Shown piece by piece: positions 41,586-42,298 of a DNA stretch of 42,298 nucleotides (position 1 is its first letter; every line of letters begins with the position of its first letter). The stretch covers positions 1-42,298 of the forward strand of contig JANYLM010000105.1 of NCBI GenBank assembly GCA_025357835.1, written 5' to 3'. The notes under the pieces were generated by a model, which did no database searches, was not told the DNA's origin, and worked only from the letters and a program-made list of their open reading frames with translations. Both the position numbers and the translations under genes were made by a program. This stretch comes from Gammaproteobacteria bacterium (GTDB lineage: Bacteria; Pseudomonadota; Gammaproteobacteria; Steroidobacterales; Steroidobacteraceae).

Positions 41586-42298
41586 TGCAGGAACTCAACG
41601 CAGCTCCGATCATTCGAGTACAAGGCCTGGTCACTCGCTTCGGTGCGCAAGTGGTCCACAGCGGGCTCGATATGGAAGTGCAAGCGAACGAGATCTTCGG
41701 CATAGTCGGCGGCTCGGGAACCGGAAAGTCGGTGTTGCTGCGCACGATTCTAGGATTGCGGACCCCCGACGCCGGCGTCGCCGAGCTGTATGGCAAGGAC
41801 GTGCAACAACTGGCTGCCGCCGACCGCAGCTCATTGGTGCGAAGCTACGGCGTGACCTTTCAAAACGGCGCTTTGATCAGCTCGTTGACCGTTGCGCAGA
41901 ATATCCAATTGCCGCTGCGCGAATATTATCCGGCGTCCGAGAAGACCCTGGACGAGCTGGCGGAATTGAATCTGGCTCTAGTGGGACTGGCGCCGGATAC
42001 CGGGCCGAAATATCCATCACAATTATCCGGCGGCATGGTCAAACGCGCCGCGCTGGCGCGGGCGCTCAGCATGGAGCCGAAGCTTTTGTTTCTGGACGAG
42101 CCCACCGCCGGCCTGGACCCGGACCGCTCCGACGCCTTCTGCGCGCTGGTGCGCTCGCTGCACCAGGAGCTGGGCCTGACCGTGGTTATGGTGACGCACG
42201 ACCTCGATACCATTTACGAGATCAGCACCCGGGTGGCGGTGGTGGCGGAGAAGCATGTGAACGTGGACGCACCACCGCGCGAGGTCATCGCCTTTGAC
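41585..42298 (+). CDS. mlaF: MlaF-type ABC ATPase, 3'-partial
   Basis: ATPase of the Mla/Ttg2 lipid-transport ABC complex, cut by the window end after 238 codons (about 30 codons are probably missing). It starts at ATG 41585, overlapping the mlaE stop. The first residues are MQELNAAPIIRVQG. Walker A is GGSGTGKS (42-49), Q-loop Gln93 in TFQNGAL, signature LSGGM (147-151) and Walker B LLFLDEPTAGLDP from residue 167; H-loop His is in TVVMVTHDLD. The LSGGMxKRxALARA pattern is typical of MlaF. The other long open frame over this stretch is not protein-like. Confidence 0.95.
   Translation, partial: MQELNAAPIIRVQGLVTRFGAQVVHSGLDMEVQANEIFGIVGGSGTGKSVLLRTILGLRTPDAGVAELYGKDVQQLAAADRSSLVRSYGVTFQNGALISSLTVAQNIQLPLREYYPASEKTLDELAELNLALVGLAPDTGPKYPSQLSGGMVKRAALARALSMEPKLLFLDEPTAGLDPDRSDAFCALVRSLHQELGLTVVMVTHDLDTIYEISTRVAVVAEKHVNVDAPPREVIAFD

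Noticed and set aside
1..42298. CRISPR arrays, insertion sequences, integrases, phage genes
   Set aside because: No spaced direct repeats, transposase motifs or terminal inverted repeats were seen anywhere in the window.

Overview
The window is GC-rich, densely coded chromosomal DNA from a Gram-negative bacterium. No phage, IS, integrase, CRISPR, rRNA or tRNA was seen. The gene content (FadE-type acyl-CoA dehydrogenase, CsrA, ExeA/GspB pair, MlaE/MlaF, DUF502, DUF3187, YfcG, large S9 peptidase) points to a gammaproteobacterium, plausibly near Xanthomonadales/Nevskiales (Steroidobacteraceae-like). The lineage is an inference from gene families, not a database match. No gene-free gap exceeds 300 bases; the longest, 38162-38414, holds a riboswitch.

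Layout. 1-4668: the end of a tripartite metal-type RND efflux operon (CzcA/CusA-like pump, 5' end cut by the window, plus its NodT-type outer-membrane lipoprotein). 4694-7025: a PadR regulator facing away from glmS, with palindromes between them and a foldable glmS leader. 7163-11152: a methyltransferase, a convergent MATE-dacB pair and a small unknown protein. 11303-14536: a GAF-GGDEF-EAL protein, csrA (59 codons) and a redoxin-like protein. 14554-16428: an unusual receiver-like/TM/repeat/TonB fusion. 16642-19815: an unknown protein, tag and an S9 peptidase. 19817-27189: a long leftward block, DUF4399-dinB-exeA-gspB-unknown-DUF502-unknown-yfcG. 27267-32083 (leftward): fadE, mdh and an ECF sigma factor with a probable membrane anti-sigma partner. 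32256-35656 (rightward): a 55-residue membrane peptide, YtrA-type GntR regulator, ABC ATPase, ABC permease and a DUF3187 protein. 35707-36815: dps coupled to a PH/SHOCT-like protein. 36818-40400 (leftward): a CPA2 antiporter and a VAO-type FAD oxidoreductase, the latter preceded by a c-di-GMP-I riboswitch. 40452-42298: mlaE and a 3'-truncated mlaF.

The most notable signal is the GEMM-I (cyclic-di-GMP class I) riboswitch at 38251-38340 on the minus strand. It has its own plausible promoter upstream. Downstream, a C-run can pair with the G-run ribosome-binding site of a FAD-dependent oxidoreductase whose substrate is unknown. The same window encodes an EAL protein with intact-looking catalytic residues and a degenerate GGDEF motif, and CsrA. 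A c-di-GMP-controlled oxidase is therefore the best candidate for a previously undescribed regulatory link. Secondary candidates are the receiver-like/TonB fusion with three internal repeats, the GntR/ABC operon led by a 55-residue membrane peptide behind a perfect inverted repeat, and a probably leaderless PadR gene whose palindrome covers its own -10 box.
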